DNA of 64,000 nucleotides from Lutibacter litoralis (GCF_014646675.1 NZ_BMNS01000002.1:62001-126000), one strand, 5' to 3'. Positions 1-8,512 are shown, numbered from the stretch's first letter. Notes: generated by a model from the sequence alone, not told the origin. Translations and numbers: made by a program.

Positions 1-290
1 ATTCTTTCAAAAAATTGTTGAATTTTAGGTTTAAAATCATCCTTTTTCTCACCTTCAAAATAAACTTCAAAACTTCCTCCTTGGGTTGATTTAGATTTTG
101 AATACTCTAAAGTTGTTAATGTAAAACAAGCATCTAGTGTAAAACTAATTGATGCATTTTCTGGAATTTGAGGTTCTTGTTTTCCCCAATATTTTACCAA
201 AGCAATATTACTTGGGGTTTTCCAAGTAATGCTTCCTTTTGTATTTTTTTCAAGGCTATACGCTTTTAAAATGAAATCTGTTTCTATCAA
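1..290 (-). CDS. mvaD: Diphosphomevalonate decarboxylase, N-terminal part (cut by left window edge)
   Basis: Only the first 96 codons lie in the window; the gene continues beyond position 1. The enzyme decarboxylates mevalonate diphosphate to isopentenyl diphosphate, the last step of the mevalonate pathway, in the cytoplasm. The visible protein has the GHMP-kinase-family signature NIALVKYWGK at about residues 28-37, preceded by GSITWKTPS, followed by the ASISFTLD segment typical of this decarboxylase. The start is a TTG at 288-290; an in-frame TAA at 294-296 rules out a longer N-terminus. The family is typical of Flavobacteriaceae, which use the mevalonate route. Identification is from family recognition of a fragment; the downstream catalytic residues cannot be seen. 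Confidence 0.85.
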   Translation of the reverse strand, partial: MIETDFILKAYSLEKNTKGSITWKTPSNIALVKYWGKQEPQIPENASISFTLDACFTLTTLEYSKSKSTQGGSFEVYFEGEKKDDFKPKIQQFFER

Positions 291-382
291 ATTTTAAAAT
301 TTGAACAAATATACTGTTTAATATTTAATAAAAAAGATAAAACAAAACTAAAATTCGCTCAAACTTCAAAAAACACTCATTT

Positions 383-1099
383 TTAAATGTTTTCTAATTT
401 AAATAGCACTTCTTTTTTATAACTTCTGCTTATTGGCAGTGCTTTTTTATTAATTTCAATAAATTCATTTGTAAATGAATCTATTTTTGAAATAGCTATA
501 ATATAAGATCTATGAATTCTTAGAAACTCTTTTTGAGGTAATTTAGCCTCTATATTTGTAATGGTTTCTCTTGTAACTATAATTTTATTTAATAAATGAA
601 TTTTTATATAATCGCTTAAACTTTCTATATAATTAATTTCAGAAAAATTAATTTTTATCATTTTTCTATCTGCACGCACAAAAATAAAATCACTCTTTTC
701 TGGAACAATTTCAGTAGCATTTTCAATAACTTCAGAAGGAGTTTCTCCTAAATATTTATTAACTGCTTGCAACAAACGTTCAAAAGAAATTGGTTTTAGT
801 AAGTAATCTACCGCTTGTAAATTAAAACCATCTACGGCATACTCTCTATAAGCAGTTGTAAAAATTACCTTAATATTTGTATTGATAGATTTTGCAAAAG
901 ACAACCCTGAAATTTCGGGCATATTTATATCTAAAAAAATTAAATCGATGTCGTTAGCATTAAGCTGATTAAAAGCTTCAATGGCATTTTTACAGGTTGC
1001 TACAACCGTAACTGCTTCAATTTTATTTAAATGATTTTCTAAAATTTCGCGTGCAACGGGTTCATCATCAACAATAATGCATTGAATGTTCTTATTCAT
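383..1099 (-). CDS. LytR/AlgR-type response regulator (REC + LytTR DNA-binding)
   Basis: 238 residues. Residues 1-115 form a receiver domain: acidic pair D11-D12, phosphoacceptor D57 in FLDINMP, conserved T81/T82 and K102 in LLKP. Residues about 135-238 form a LytTR DNA-binding domain, with the typical FIFVRADRKMIKI entry strand and the FLRIHRSYII motif. The gene overlaps by 8 bases the kinase gene upstream on the same strand, so the two are cotranscribed and form one two-component system. Targets are not known; many Bacteroidota LytTR regulators act on neighbouring genes, and the divergent small proton-channel-like gene at 2373 is a possible target by position only. Confidence 0.93.
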   Translation of the reverse strand: MNKNIQCIIVDDEPVAREILENHLNKIEAVTVVATCKNAIEAFNQLNANDIDLIFLDINMPEISGLSFAKSINTNIKVIFTTAYREYAVDGFNLQAVDYLLKPISFERLLQAVNKYLGETPSEVIENATEIVPEKSDFIFVRADRKMIKINFSEINYIESLSDYIKIHLLNKIIVTRETITNIEAKLPQKEFLRIHRSYIIAISKIDSFTNEFIEINKKALPISRSYKKEVLFKLENI

Positions 1100-2162
1100 T
1101 TTTTAAATATTTAAAATTTCTAATCATTAATTCAACCTTAAAAGTGTTTGCTTCTTGATTAGTTTCTAATGTGTAGGAATCTGGATATTGCATCTCCAAT
1201 CGTTTGGTAATATTTTCTAATCCAATTCCTTTATTATCTGAATGTTCATTTAGACTTGAGTTTTCTATTCTGAAGCATAACATATCGGCTTCAGTTTTTA
1301 TATCAATAATTACCCTTAGACTTCCCTTAATAATATCACCATGTTTAAAAGCATTTTCAACAAATGGAATTAACAACATAGGAGCAATTTGGATAGTGGG
1401 GTTAGCTACTCTAATATTAGTTTCAATGGTTAATGTGTCATGAAAACGCATTTTTTCCAGAGAAACATAATCTAATAAATGATTTACTTCATCCATTAAA
1501 AGCACTTGTGGTTTTTCTATTTGATATAAAATATAATCTAATAAATTAGATAACTTTAGAATCATTTCAGGGGCTTCATCCTTCTTTTTTAATGCAAAAC
1601 CATAAATTGTATTTAAAGAGTTAAACAAAAAATGAGGATGGATTTGCGCTTTTAAAAACCGTAATTCTTGATCTTTTATTTGAAGTTGTGTTTGTAAAAT
1701 TTTGTTCTTTAAATTTTCGTTATTTACAATTGAATTATAATTATGCATTACTAAACTTAGCGAAACTACAATTAAAACCACAAAATATACTCCTAACACT
1801 ATAAACGGTAATGTTTTAGTTAGCGGTACTGTTTCAACCTCTTTATAGCCTTCAGAATAAATTAATCCATATAGAATTGATAAAATAATTACATATACTG
1901 AAATTATAAACGTATAAATACTGTATAAAATAAAATATTTATACTTTTTTGTTAGTAAAAAATTTGGAATTAAATAGTAAATTAAAAAATAGCTAATTAA
2001 GATAGTTGCAGGCATTAAAAATCCTGAAAACAAGTTAACATACTTTGTATTAGAACTACCATAACCTAAAAAATAAGCATAAAAATAGTAAATAACCAAC
2101 CAAAATATTGAATGGCCAATAACGGTTAAGAAATATTTTATTATGGTTTTTTTTATATTCAT
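1092..2162 (-). CDS. LytS-type membrane sensor histidine kinase
   Basis: 356 residues counted from the ATG at 2160-2162; a TTG three codons upstream (2171) is possible but less likely. Four hydrophobic segments, at about residues 17-37, 47-67, 75-98 and 118-140, place the N-terminal half in the inner membrane. The cytoplasmic half carries the His_kinase family box QIHPHFLFNSLN at about residues 173-184 (phosphoacceptor His in the HPH), then a GHKL ATPase with the N-box PFVENAFKHG and the G-box KGIGLENITKRL. It would phosphorylate the LytTR regulator encoded just downstream. No extracytoplasmic sensor domain is visible, so the signal is unknown. Confidence 0.92.
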   Translation of the reverse strand: MNIKKTIIKYFLTVIGHSIFWLVIYYFYAYFLGYGSSNTKYVNLFSGFLMPATILISYFLIYYLIPNFLLTKKYKYFILYSIYTFIISVYVIILSILYGLIYSEGYKEVETVPLTKTLPFIVLGVYFVVLIVVSLSLVMHNYNSIVNNENLKNKILQTQLQIKDQELRFLKAQIHPHFLFNSLNTIYGFALKKKDEAPEMILKLSNLLDYILYQIEKPQVLLMDEVNHLLDYVSLEKMRFHDTLTIETNIRVANPTIQIAPMLLIPFVENAFKHGDIIKGSLRVIIDIKTEADMLCFRIENSSLNEHSDNKGIGLENITKRLEMQYPDSYTLETNQEANTFKVELMIRNFKYLKNE

Positions 2163-2338
2163 AAAGTGCAATATGCAATTAATGCTAAAGTTAAATTTAT
2201 TTTAGCGATAGACACAGAAAATAGTCGTGCTTTTTACAAGTTTTAAACTTTATTCGGCAAAATTTGGCTTTAATCGGTTACTTATCGTAACTTTCTTGTT
2301 AACTATCGCAAATAGAAATAATCCTTTAAATATCATTT

Positions 2339-2346
2339 TATATTTG
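2339..2346 (+). promoter_or_regulatory. Bacteroidota -7 element before the MotA/TolQ-like gene
   Basis: TATATTTG is a perfect match to TAnnTTTG, 27 bases before the ATG at 2373. No clear -33 TTG was seen at the expected distance. Confidence 0.5.
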
Positions 2347-2372
2347 ACATATAAATTTAAAAAATCAAAATT

Positions 2373-2762
2373 ATGTTATTAGCGTTACAAAGCATTAGAC
2401 CTTTTATTGCAAACTCAATTTTAACTAGATTAAATGAAGGAGGGCCATTATTTATGTACACCACTCTTCTGATTTTAATTGTAATTATTATACTATTAAT
2501 TAGAGGCTTTTTGAAACCTACTGCACGAGATAAAACCATTACTTTGGTAAGCTCTATAAGTTTATTTGTACTTGTTTGGGGTTTTTTAGGTCAAATGTTA
2601 GGTTTGATTGGTGCATTTGATGCAATTGAAGCTGCAGGTGATATCTCTCCATCAGTATTAGCAGGAGGATTAAAAATAGCAATACTTTCACCATTATTTG
2701 GAATGATTGTTTTCTTAATTGCACGCATTGGAATAATAATTTTAAACCTATTGAAAAAGTAA
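2373..2762 (+). CDS. Small MotA/TolQ/ExbB proton-channel-like membrane protein
   Basis: 129 residues with three predicted membrane helices at about 28-46, 55-78 and 97-126. The segment GQMLGLIGAFDAIEAAGDIS followed by PSVLAGGLKIAILSPLFG resembles the core of MotA/TolQ/ExbB channel proteins, where the TolQ-like helix pair forms the proton path. It is about half the length of ExbB and lacks the large cytoplasmic loop. No ExbD/TolR partner is adjacent, so a full proton-motive complex is not supported here. It is divergent from the LytS/LytT pair with about 200 bases between them, which hints at shared regulation. Function is inferred from the channel-core similarity only. Confidence 0.75.
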   Translation: MLLALQSIRPFIANSILTRLNEGGPLFMYTTLLILIVIIILLIRGFLKPTARDKTITLVSSISLFVLVWGFLGQMLGLIGAFDAIEAAGDISPSVLAGGLKIAILSPLFGMIVFLIARIGIIILNLLKK

Positions 2763-2784
2763 AAAACTTATTATTTGAATTCTA

Positions 2785-2820
2785 TATTAAAGTGAAGTAC
2801 ATTTCAAAGCTTCACTTTAA
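2785..2820 (+). terminator. Perfect 12-bp inverted repeat, likely terminator
   Basis: ATTAAAGTGAAG (2785-2796) and CTTCACTTTAAT (2809-2820) pair perfectly around a 12-base loop, 22 bases after the stop of the preceding gene. No long T-run follows, so termination efficiency is uncertain. Confidence 0.55.
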
Positions 2821-2889
2821 TCATGAATAATTGTAATACATAAAACAACTTCTTCAAGTTACCTTTAATCTACTACTAAAACATCAAAA

Positions 2890-4128
2890 ATGACTAAACA
2901 TATTTCTAGAGCATTAAAAATTATATTTTTGTTAATTTCTACAACTCAAATTCAAGCTCAAATAAATAATTCAGCAAAAAAAGATAGTATTTTTTCAAAC
3001 ACTTTTAATGAATACAAAAATATTTGAGTTCAATTACCAGAGAATTACAATCCGAATAGTTCAGAGAAATATCCAGTTATCTATATTTTAGATGGGGGAG
3101 TAATGCTAAATACTTTAGAAACTGTTTACAATAATTATTGGGGACATTATTTACCTCACATGATATTGGTTGGGATTTCAAATCAGACCAACAGAACACG
3201 AGATTTAACTACCTCACAAATAAAAATGCGTTGCGGTGCAGAATTTGATCAAGAAACAGGTGGAGCAGATAAATTTACTGAATATATTACCAAAGAATTA
3301 ATTCCTTATGTTGATAAAACCTATCCAACAACTTCCTACAGAACATTAATTGGGCATTCCTACGCTGGCTTGTTCACTGTAAATATGCTAATAAATCATA
3401 CTAAATTTTTTAAAAATTATATTGCCATTGACCCAAGTTTAGACTGGGATAATCAAAAATTATTAAAACAGGCAAAAGAAAAACTGACTTCTGAAAATTT
3501 TAAGGGAAAATCGCTCTTTGTTTCTATGGCAGCAGAACAATTACACATGATGGATGAAAGTGTAACTATAAATAATTTAATGGAAAACACTTCAGAATTC
3601 ACCTTGTTTCCACGTTCAATTATGGAGTTTTCAAACTTTGCTGAAACACATAAAGAGAATGACTTAAATTTTACTTGGAAAATATATCCTGAAGATTTAC
3701 ATGGCACTGTTCCCTTACCATCAATTAGAGATGGTTTGATTTTTTTATTTAAATGGTTTCAATTTAAAAACCCTCCAAAATATAACAATCCTGAAACTAC
3801 AGTTGCAGAACTAACTGAATTATTAAGCGATCAAGCTAAAATTTATTTAGAAAACCTTTGTTATGCTGTGCCACCAATGGTTGAAGAATTATTCAATGGT
3901 TATGGTTATATGAACCTGCAAATGGGAGCACCTGAAAAAGCCAAATTATTTTTTGAAATGGGTGTAAAATACTATCCAAAAAACTCTAATTCTTACGACT
4001 CAATGGCAGATTATTATGAATCACAAAACGATACGCAAAACGCTATTAATTATGTATCAATAGCTTATGTTATAAGTGGAAATGACATTTACAAGAGAAA
4101 ACTAGAAAAGCTTCAACAAAAAAACTAA
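2890..4128 (+). pseudogene. Secreted esterase / alpha-beta hydrolase interrupted by an in-frame TGA
   Basis: One continuous reading frame from the ATG at 2890 to the stop at 4126-4128 is broken only by a TGA at 3025-3027 (codon 46). Read through, it would be 412 residues: a signal peptide ending near TQIQA (1-23), an esterase-D/Fes-like alpha/beta-hydrolase with VQLPENYNP and PVIYILDGG, nucleophile Ser157 in GHSYAG, a likely acid in the region near HKENDLNF, the histidine in DLHGTVPLPS, and TPR-like repeats at the C-terminus. Relatives hydrolyse ester or siderophore-type substrates in the periplasm. The codon just before VQLPENYN would be TGG (Trp) after a single base change. The part after the stop could only restart at the ATG at 3103, without its signal peptide and first strands. 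So it is a recent pseudogene, a sequencing error, or a read-through gene. Confidence 0.8.
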
Positions 4129-4147
4129 TTTATACGGTCTTTTTCAT

Positions 4148-4155
4148 TATTTTTG
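4148..4155 (+). promoter_or_regulatory. -7 element before thiamine pyrophosphokinase
   Basis: TATTTTTG matches TAnnTTTG. It ends 6 bases before the ATG at 4162, implying an almost leaderless transcript and arguing against the TTG at 4153 as start. Confidence 0.45.
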
Positions 4156-4161
4156 TATCCT

Positions 4162-4770
4162 ATGAAAACGAAAAAGGCATTTATTCTACTCAATGGTTCG
4201 GAACCTTCAAACTTCCCAAACCTAAGTAATTACGACATTGTTTGTGCTATAGATGGCGCATACAATCATTTTGAAAAAAATAATATTGTACCAGATTTAG
4301 TTACAGGAGACTTCGATTCTATAAACACTATCCCAACAACTGTTGAAGTTATAAAAACTCCAAATCAAGAATTTACAGATTTTGAAAAGGCCCTACAAAT
4401 TCTAAAACACCGTGGTTTTTCACACGTAGATGTTTATGGCGGAAGCGGCAAAGAACACGATCATTTTTTAGGAAATATAAGTACAGCATTGCAATGGAAA
4501 ATGGGTTTAACCATTTCTTTTTTTGATGATTATGGAAAATATCTATTTATTGAAGAAAGTATTGTAATCAACAATGTTAAAGGGAAAAACATTTCATTAA
4601 TTCCTTTTCCAACCGCAAATGGAATTGTTACTAAAGGACTCAAGTTTCCCCTTCAAAATGAGACTTTATCCTTTGGAGAACGCATTGGAACACGCAACAC
4701 CGCTACTGAAAAAAGCGTTTTTATTGCTTTTGACAGCGGAGATTTATTAGTATATATAAGTCATAATTAA
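4162..4770 (+). CDS. thiN: Thiamine pyrophosphokinase
   Basis: 202 residues from the ATG at 4162. The enzyme transfers pyrophosphate from ATP to thiamine, giving thiamine diphosphate in the cytoplasm. Family motifs are visible in order: NGSEPSN (11-17), AIDGAYNHF, DLVTGDFDSI (45-54) with the catalytic acidic pair, TDFEKAL with a further acidic pair, and GGSGKEHDHFLGN, which corresponds to the conserved GG..GR.DH..gN motif. The C-terminal half forms the beta-rich thiamine-binding part. A small unknown gene follows after 10 bases and may be cotranscribed. Confidence 0.9.
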   Translation: MKTKKAFILLNGSEPSNFPNLSNYDIVCAIDGAYNHFEKNNIVPDLVTGDFDSINTIPTTVEVIKTPNQEFTDFEKALQILKHRGFSHVDVYGGSGKEHDHFLGNISTALQWKMGLTISFFDDYGKYLFIEESIVINNVKGKNISLIPFPTANGIVTKGLKFPLQNETLSFGERIGTRNTATEKSVFIAFDSGDLLVYISHN

Positions 4771-4780
4771 ACCTTTAATT

Positions 4781-5020
4781 TTGAGTAAAAAACTAAAATT
4801 GATTTGGGATTTTAGAGGTCCTGTTTCACAAAAAACAGCAGAACATCATTGTATTCATTTAAATGAATATGCACAAATAGAAAAATTATATTTTTATAAG
4901 ATAGATTTTACCATAATTTCTGAGATGCATTCTATTGCTTTTATTATTGTAGATGAAAATGACATGAAAACCTACAGAGATGCATTAAAACCTCACAGAG
5001 GTGAGTTGGTTTTGAAATAA
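4781..5020 (+). CDS. Small conserved-looking hypothetical protein
   Basis: 79 residues, starting with a TTG at 4781. No signal peptide or membrane helix. The protein begins with IWDFRGPVSQKTAEHHCIHL and ends with PHRGELVLK; it is rich in aromatic residues and histidine and reads as a compact alpha/beta domain. I do not recognise a named family. It follows thiN by 10 bases on the same strand and ends just before the small-RNA region, so it may be cotranscribed with thiN. The gene call rests on an open frame with natural amino-acid composition and tight spacing. Confidence 0.6.
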   Translation: MSKKLKLIWDFRGPVSQKTAEHHCIHLNEYAQIEKLYFYKIDFTIISEMHSIAFIIVDENDMKTYRDALKPHRGELVLK

Positions 5021-5025
5021 AAAGA

Positions 5026-5126
5026 CATAAAAAAAGCGTCCCGGTTTTTCGGGAAGCTTTCCATCGGTTTAAAACCTATGACGTAAAAACGTCATTACAA
5101 CACAACTATCACATAAAATGCGATAC
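5026..5126 (-). ncRNA. Putative structured small RNA upstream of lysS (minus strand)
   Basis: On the minus strand a perfect -7 box TATATTTG (5135 to 5128) is followed at once by four stem-loops. These are TATCGCA/TGTGATA (5125-5119 with 5113-5107), ATGACGT/ACGTCAT (5095-5089 with 5084-5078), a short GGTT/AACC stem (5076-5066), and a terminator pairing AAAGC and TCCCG with CGGGA and GCTTT (5060-5033) followed by seven T. Promoter, folded body and terminator make an RNA of about 100 nucleotides, divergent from lysS. No open frame of note exists inside. I do not see the SRP RNA core, and it is too short for 6S RNA. It may match a Flavobacteria-specific Rfam motif, which I could not check. Confidence 0.6.
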
Positions 5127-5205
5127 GCAAATATATAAATTTTAATTTGATTTTAAATTCAATATTCTTTTTCTTTCTAAATTACTGTTATTTCTTAATT
5201 GATTG

Positions 5206-5213
5206 TATCTTTG
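5206..5213 (+). promoter_or_regulatory. -7 element of lysS
   Basis: TATCTTTG is a perfect TAnnTTTG match 38 bases before the lysS ATG at 5252. Confidence 0.6.
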
Positions 5214-5251
5214 CACACCGAAAATAAAAAATAAATTATAAATATAGCATC

Positions 5252-6952
5252 ATGCAATTATCACCACTTGAAATAGTTAGAAGAGAATCTTTACAAAAAC
5301 TACGCGAATTAGGTATTAATCCGTATCCAGCAGAAGAGTTCAAAACTACTGCATCCATTAAGGAAATTACTTCTAATTTTAATTCTTTTGAAGGTAAAGA
5401 AGTTGTATTAGCTGGAAGAATGATGAGTCGAAGAATTATGGGTAAAGCTTCTTTTGCCGAATTAAAAGATGCATCTGGACGCATGCAAATTTACATAAAC
5501 AGAGACGAAATTTCTTCTGAAGAAGACCCAACAATGTACAATACTGTATTCAAAAAATTATTGGATATGGGAGATATTATTGGTATCAGAGGTGAAGTTT
5601 TTAAAACAAAAGTTGGTGAAGTTTCTGTAAACGTTAAAGAATTAACAGTACTTTCTAAAAGTTTACGTCCACTACCAGTTGTAAAAACTGATGCAGATGG
5701 TAAAGTACACGACGCTTTTTCTGATGCTGAACAACGCTATCGCCAACGTTATGTAGATTTAATTGTTAACGACCACGTAAAAGAAACGTTTATAAAACGC
5801 ACAAAAATCACAAATTCAATGCGTGATTTTTTCAATAAAAAAGGATATTTAGAAGTTGAGACTCCAATTTTACAGCCAATTCCTGGAGGTGCCGCGGCCA
5901 GACCATTTATGACACATCATAACGCATTAGATATGCCGTTGTACTTGCGTATTGCTAACGAATTATACCTAAAAAGATTAATTGTAGGTGGTTTTGATGC
6001 CGTATACGAATTTGCAAAAGACTTTAGAAATGAAGGAATGGACAGAACTCACAATCCAGAGTTTACGGTAATGGAATTGTATGTTGCATACAAAGATTAC
6101 AACTGGATGATGAATATGACTGAAGAATTACTCGAAAAAATTGCAATTGATACAAACGGAACAACAGAAGTACAAATTGGAGAAAATAAAGTAAGTTTTA
6201 AAGCTCCTTATCCAAGAGTTCCAATTTTAGAAGCTATTAAAATTCATACTGGATATGATGTTGCTGGAATGGGCGAAGTTGAATTAAGGGATGTTTGTAG
6301 AAAGGTTGGACTTGAAGTGGATGAAACAATGGGTGTTGGTAAATTAATTGATGAATTATTCGGTGAAAAATGTGAACACCTATACATTCAACCAACATTT
6401 ATTACGGATTATCCAAAGGAAATGAGTCCGTTAACAAAAGAGCACAGAACAAATCCTGCTTTAACCGAACGTTTTGAATTAATGGTTAACGGAAAAGAAT
6501 TAGCAAATGCATATTCAGAATTAAACGACCCAATAGATCAACGCGAACGCTTTGAAGATCAATTAAAATTATCTGAAAAAGGAGATGATGAAGCCATGTT
6601 TATTGATCAAGATTTTATTAGAGCTTTAGAATATGGTATGCCTCCAACATCTGGTATTGGAATAGGAATTGACCGTTTAGTTATGTTTATGACAAACAAT
6701 GCATCTATACAAGAAGTGCTGTTCTTCCCTCAAATGAAACCAGAGAAAAAAGCTCCTTCTATTGAATTAAATGATGATGAAAAAGCTGTTTTTGAAATTC
6801 TAAAGAGAATAGAAAAAATTGAGCTACCAGCATTAAAAACCAAAAGTGGCTTGAGCAATAAAAAATGGGATAAAACTATAAAAGGCTTAACAAAACACAA
6901 TCTAGCAAAAGTAAATAATACCGATGAAGGTTTGTTTGTTGAGTTAGTTTAA
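5252..6952 (+). CDS. lysS: Lysyl-tRNA synthetase, class II
   Basis: 566 residues. Charges tRNA-Lys with lysine. The N-terminal OB-fold anticodon-binding domain (about 50-150) contains [18 protein letters not shown]; the class II catalytic core contains motif 2 [14 protein letters not shown] and motif 3 [12 protein letters not shown] near residue 470. Bacterial LysRS is usually about 500 residues; here about 65 extra residues follow motif 3 (starting [20 protein letters not shown]), which read like a small winged-helix extension, known in Bacteroidota enzymes. It has its own -7 promoter box at 5206 and ends at a two-way terminator at 6981-7019. Confidence 0.97.
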   Translation: MQLSPLEIVRRESLQKLRELGINPYPAEEFKTTASIKEITSNFNSFEGKEVVLAGRMMSRRIMGKASFAELKDASGRMQIYINRDEISSEEDPTMYNTVFKKLLDMGDIIGIRGEVFKTKVGEVSVNVKELTVLSKSLRPLPVVKTDADGKVHDAFSDAEQRYRQRYVDLIVNDHVKETFIKRTKITNSMRDFFNKKGYLEVETPILQPIPGGAAARPFMTHHNALDMPLYLRIANELYLKRLIVGGFDAVYEFAKDFRNEGMDRTHNPEFTVMELYVAYKDYNWMMNMTEELLEKIAIDTNGTTEVQIGENKVSFKAPYPRVPILEAIKIHTGYDVAGMGEVELRDVCRKVGLEVDETMGVGKLIDELFGEKCEHLYIQPTFITDYPKEMSPLTKEHRTNPALTERFELMVNGKELANAYSELNDPIDQRERFEDQLKLSEKGDDEAMFIDQDFIRALEYGMPPTSGIGIGIDRLVMFMTNNASIQEVLFFPQMKPEKKAPSIELNDDEKAVFEILKRIEKIELPALKTKSGLSNKKWDKTIKGLTKHNLAKVNNTDEGLFVELV

Positions 6953-6980
6953 ACACGTATCTTTCATAAAAATAAATTAA

Positions 6981-7019
6981 AAAAGGCTGTTTAAAGATTT
7001 TTCTTTTAAACAGCCTTTT
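6981..7019. terminator. Two-way terminator between lysS and the metal-binding lipoprotein gene
   Basis: AAAAGGCTGTTTAAA (6981-6995) pairs perfectly with TTTAAACAGCCTTTT (7005-7019). The A/T flanks give a U-run on either strand, suiting two convergent genes. Confidence 0.85.
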
Positions 7020-7039
7020 AGATTTTTATAAACCAAAAT

Positions 7040-7432
7040 TTAAGCCTTGCACTCGCAAGAACCAGGCGCACACATTGTACATTCCTTTTCCATTTTAGCC
7101 ATTTCCTTTTGGCAAGTACATTTTCCGTCTTCACACTTGCACTCTCCACCTTCTATACATTTACAACCTTCGGCGTGTTTAACATCTGTATCAACAGCTT
7201 TCGTTTTTAAATCCATTTTACATACTGGACAAGAACCTGTTTTTTCATAAGTTTTCCCTTTTTCACAATCCATTGGACATTGGTAAACATCTTTTGAAGC
7301 CATTTCATCACTGGCATGGTCGTGACCTTCGTGAGATTCCATTTTAGCATCTTCTTTCTTTGTTTCTTTACAAGCAGTAAACAGGATGGCAAAAGTAAAA
7401 ACTGCAGATAAAAGTAAAATTGTTTTTTTCAT
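7040..7432 (-). CDS. Cys-rich lipoprotein with heavy-metal-binding domain
   Basis: 130 residues. A lipoprotein signal ends in the lipobox LFTAC (Cys21), so the protein is anchored in a membrane facing the periplasm or outside. A His/Asp/Glu-rich linker (SHEGHDHASDE) leads to a heavy-metal-binding domain at 50-75, with the family pattern YQCPM then CPVCKMDL. The last 41 residues hold ten cysteines (90, 92, 98, 100, 105, 107, 118, 121, 126, 128), mostly in C-x-C pairs, looking like a bacterial metallothionein. The combination suggests binding of copper, zinc or cadmium ions outside the cytoplasm. It stands alone, with no metal-efflux genes nearby. Confidence 0.8.
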   Translation of the reverse strand: MKKTILLLSAVFTFAILFTACKETKKEDAKMESHEGHDHASDEMASKDVYQCPMDCEKGKTYEKTGSCPVCKMDLKTKAVDTDVKHAEGCKCIEGGECKCEDGKCTCQKEMAKMEKECTMCAPGSCECKA

Positions 7433-7512
7433 GTTGTTTGTAATTAAAATTGTTTAATCAAATATTAGTCACCTAAAGTACTAAAAATAACTGATCTTGG
7501 TTTTTTTGTTTT

Positions 7513-7941
7513 TTACTTTTGAAGTTTTTGATAGTAAAAAGCAAAAGCTAAAATAAATAGAAATAGCGGTTGTATTAAAAATCTTCTCACATAAAAAATG
7601 AGCAAGTTATTGGCTAAGGCTTCAAAGTTTAATAAAAGAAATAACACCAAACATAACCCTATAAATAAAATCACAAAAAATTTTATAGAAAAAAATAGGG
7701 TTTTGATGTTTTGAAAAATTAAATAAATAATTGCTAAAGAGACTATGGAATTTAAGGTATATCTTAAAAAAATATTCCAAAAATAATTTCCTAAATCTAT
7801 TGTAGGAAGTGTTTTAGTTAGAGAATCACTCTTAAAATAAGCAATTAATGGGTCGTAAAAAAAAGGTTCTACAAAAGCTCTTACTGCTACTAAAACAGCT
7901 AGAAGTATTACAATTAAGATTATACTTATGCTTTTTTTCAT
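7513..7941 (-). CDS. Exosortase F system-associated membrane protein
   Basis: 142 residues from the ATG at 7939-7941, which overlaps the stop of the xrtF gene upstream (ATGA), so translation is probably coupled. Four to five hydrophobic segments make it an inner-membrane protein. The pattern VRAFVEPFFYDPLIAYF near the N-terminus, WNIFLRYTLNSIVS in the middle and YVRRFLIQPLFLFILAF near the C-terminus match the small protein regularly found next to XrtF in Flavobacteria. Its role is not established; it is presumed to work with XrtF in membrane processing of sorted proteins. A longer frame reaching 7980 exists but would overlap xrtF extensively. Confidence 0.85.
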   Translation of the reverse strand: MKKSISIILIVILLAVLVAVRAFVEPFFYDPLIAYFKSDSLTKTLPTIDLGNYFWNIFLRYTLNSIVSLAIIYLIFQNIKTLFFSIKFFVILFIGLCLVLFLLLNFEALANNLLIFYVRRFLIQPLFLFILAFAFYYQKLQK

Positions 7942-8474
7942 CCTTTTAATTTTGAAAACTTCTGAATCCAAATAAACCAAAGTAAAAATGTGATTCCATA
8001 AATTATCCCTGGGAAAACTATAGAATGTAGCACATTTTCATAGGCTGGATACTTATAAATTGCCAATGCTATTACAGCAATTCTAACAATGTTAATAAAG
8101 TAGATAACTAAACTTCCAAATAATATATACAACGCTGTTTTTTTTAATCCACTTGCAAAAGCTACAATAAACGCTATAAACAAAATTATAATACTTATGG
8201 CGTTGCATCCTTCAACAACCCTTGCCACATAGGTATTATTAATAAATAATTTTATAGACATTTCCGAAGAATGTTGTTCAATTTCTGCATTAAACCCCAC
8301 CGAATTCAACAAGAATTGAGATTGCTCAGCCACAGTTTTTGTAATAGGTGCGCACGCCAAAACAGCAGCCGTTTTTTGGTTCTTTGATAAATAAAAAGAA
8401 TATATTAAAAACAACAGCATATAAGTTCCAAAAAACTTAATGAGAAAAATTATTACTGTTTTATTACTTTGCAC
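7938..8474 (-). CDS. xrtF: Exosortase family protein XrtF
   Basis: 178 residues, starting at a GTG (8472-8474). Exosortases are multi-pass inner-membrane transpeptidases that cleave C-terminal sorting signals of exported proteins. The three catalytic residues of the family are visible: Cys90 in VVEGCNAISI, Arg131 in FINIVRIAVIA and His150 in VLHSIVFPGIIYG. The short length and the adjoining associated gene point to the F subtype of Flavobacteria. No substrate with a sorting tail is seen in this window. The gene is divergent from the GAF-domain gene with 38 bases between starts. Confidence 0.92.
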   Translation of the reverse strand: MQSNKTVIIFLIKFFGTYMLLFLIYSFYLSKNQKTAAVLACAPITKTVAEQSQFLLNSVGFNAEIEQHSSEMSIKLFINNTYVARVVEGCNAISIIILFIAFIVAFASGLKKTALYILFGSLVIYFINIVRIAVIALAIYKYPAYENVLHSIVFPGIIYGITFLLWFIWIQKFSKLKG

Positions 8475-8485
8475 TAAAAGAATAT

Positions 8486-8493
8486 TATTTTTG
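8486..8493 (+). promoter_or_regulatory. -7 element of the GAF-domain gene
   Basis: TATTTTTG matches TAnnTTTG, 19 bases before the ATG at 8513, inside the 38-base gap to xrtF. Confidence 0.5.
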
Positions 8494-8512
8494 CCTAAAA
8501 TTACAAATTAAT

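Noticed and set aside
3025-3027. Selenocysteine or programmed recoding at the TGA
   Set aside because: No selenocysteine-insertion hairpin is apparent after the codon, the position is not a catalytic residue, and Trp fits the spot; mutation or sequencing error is simpler.
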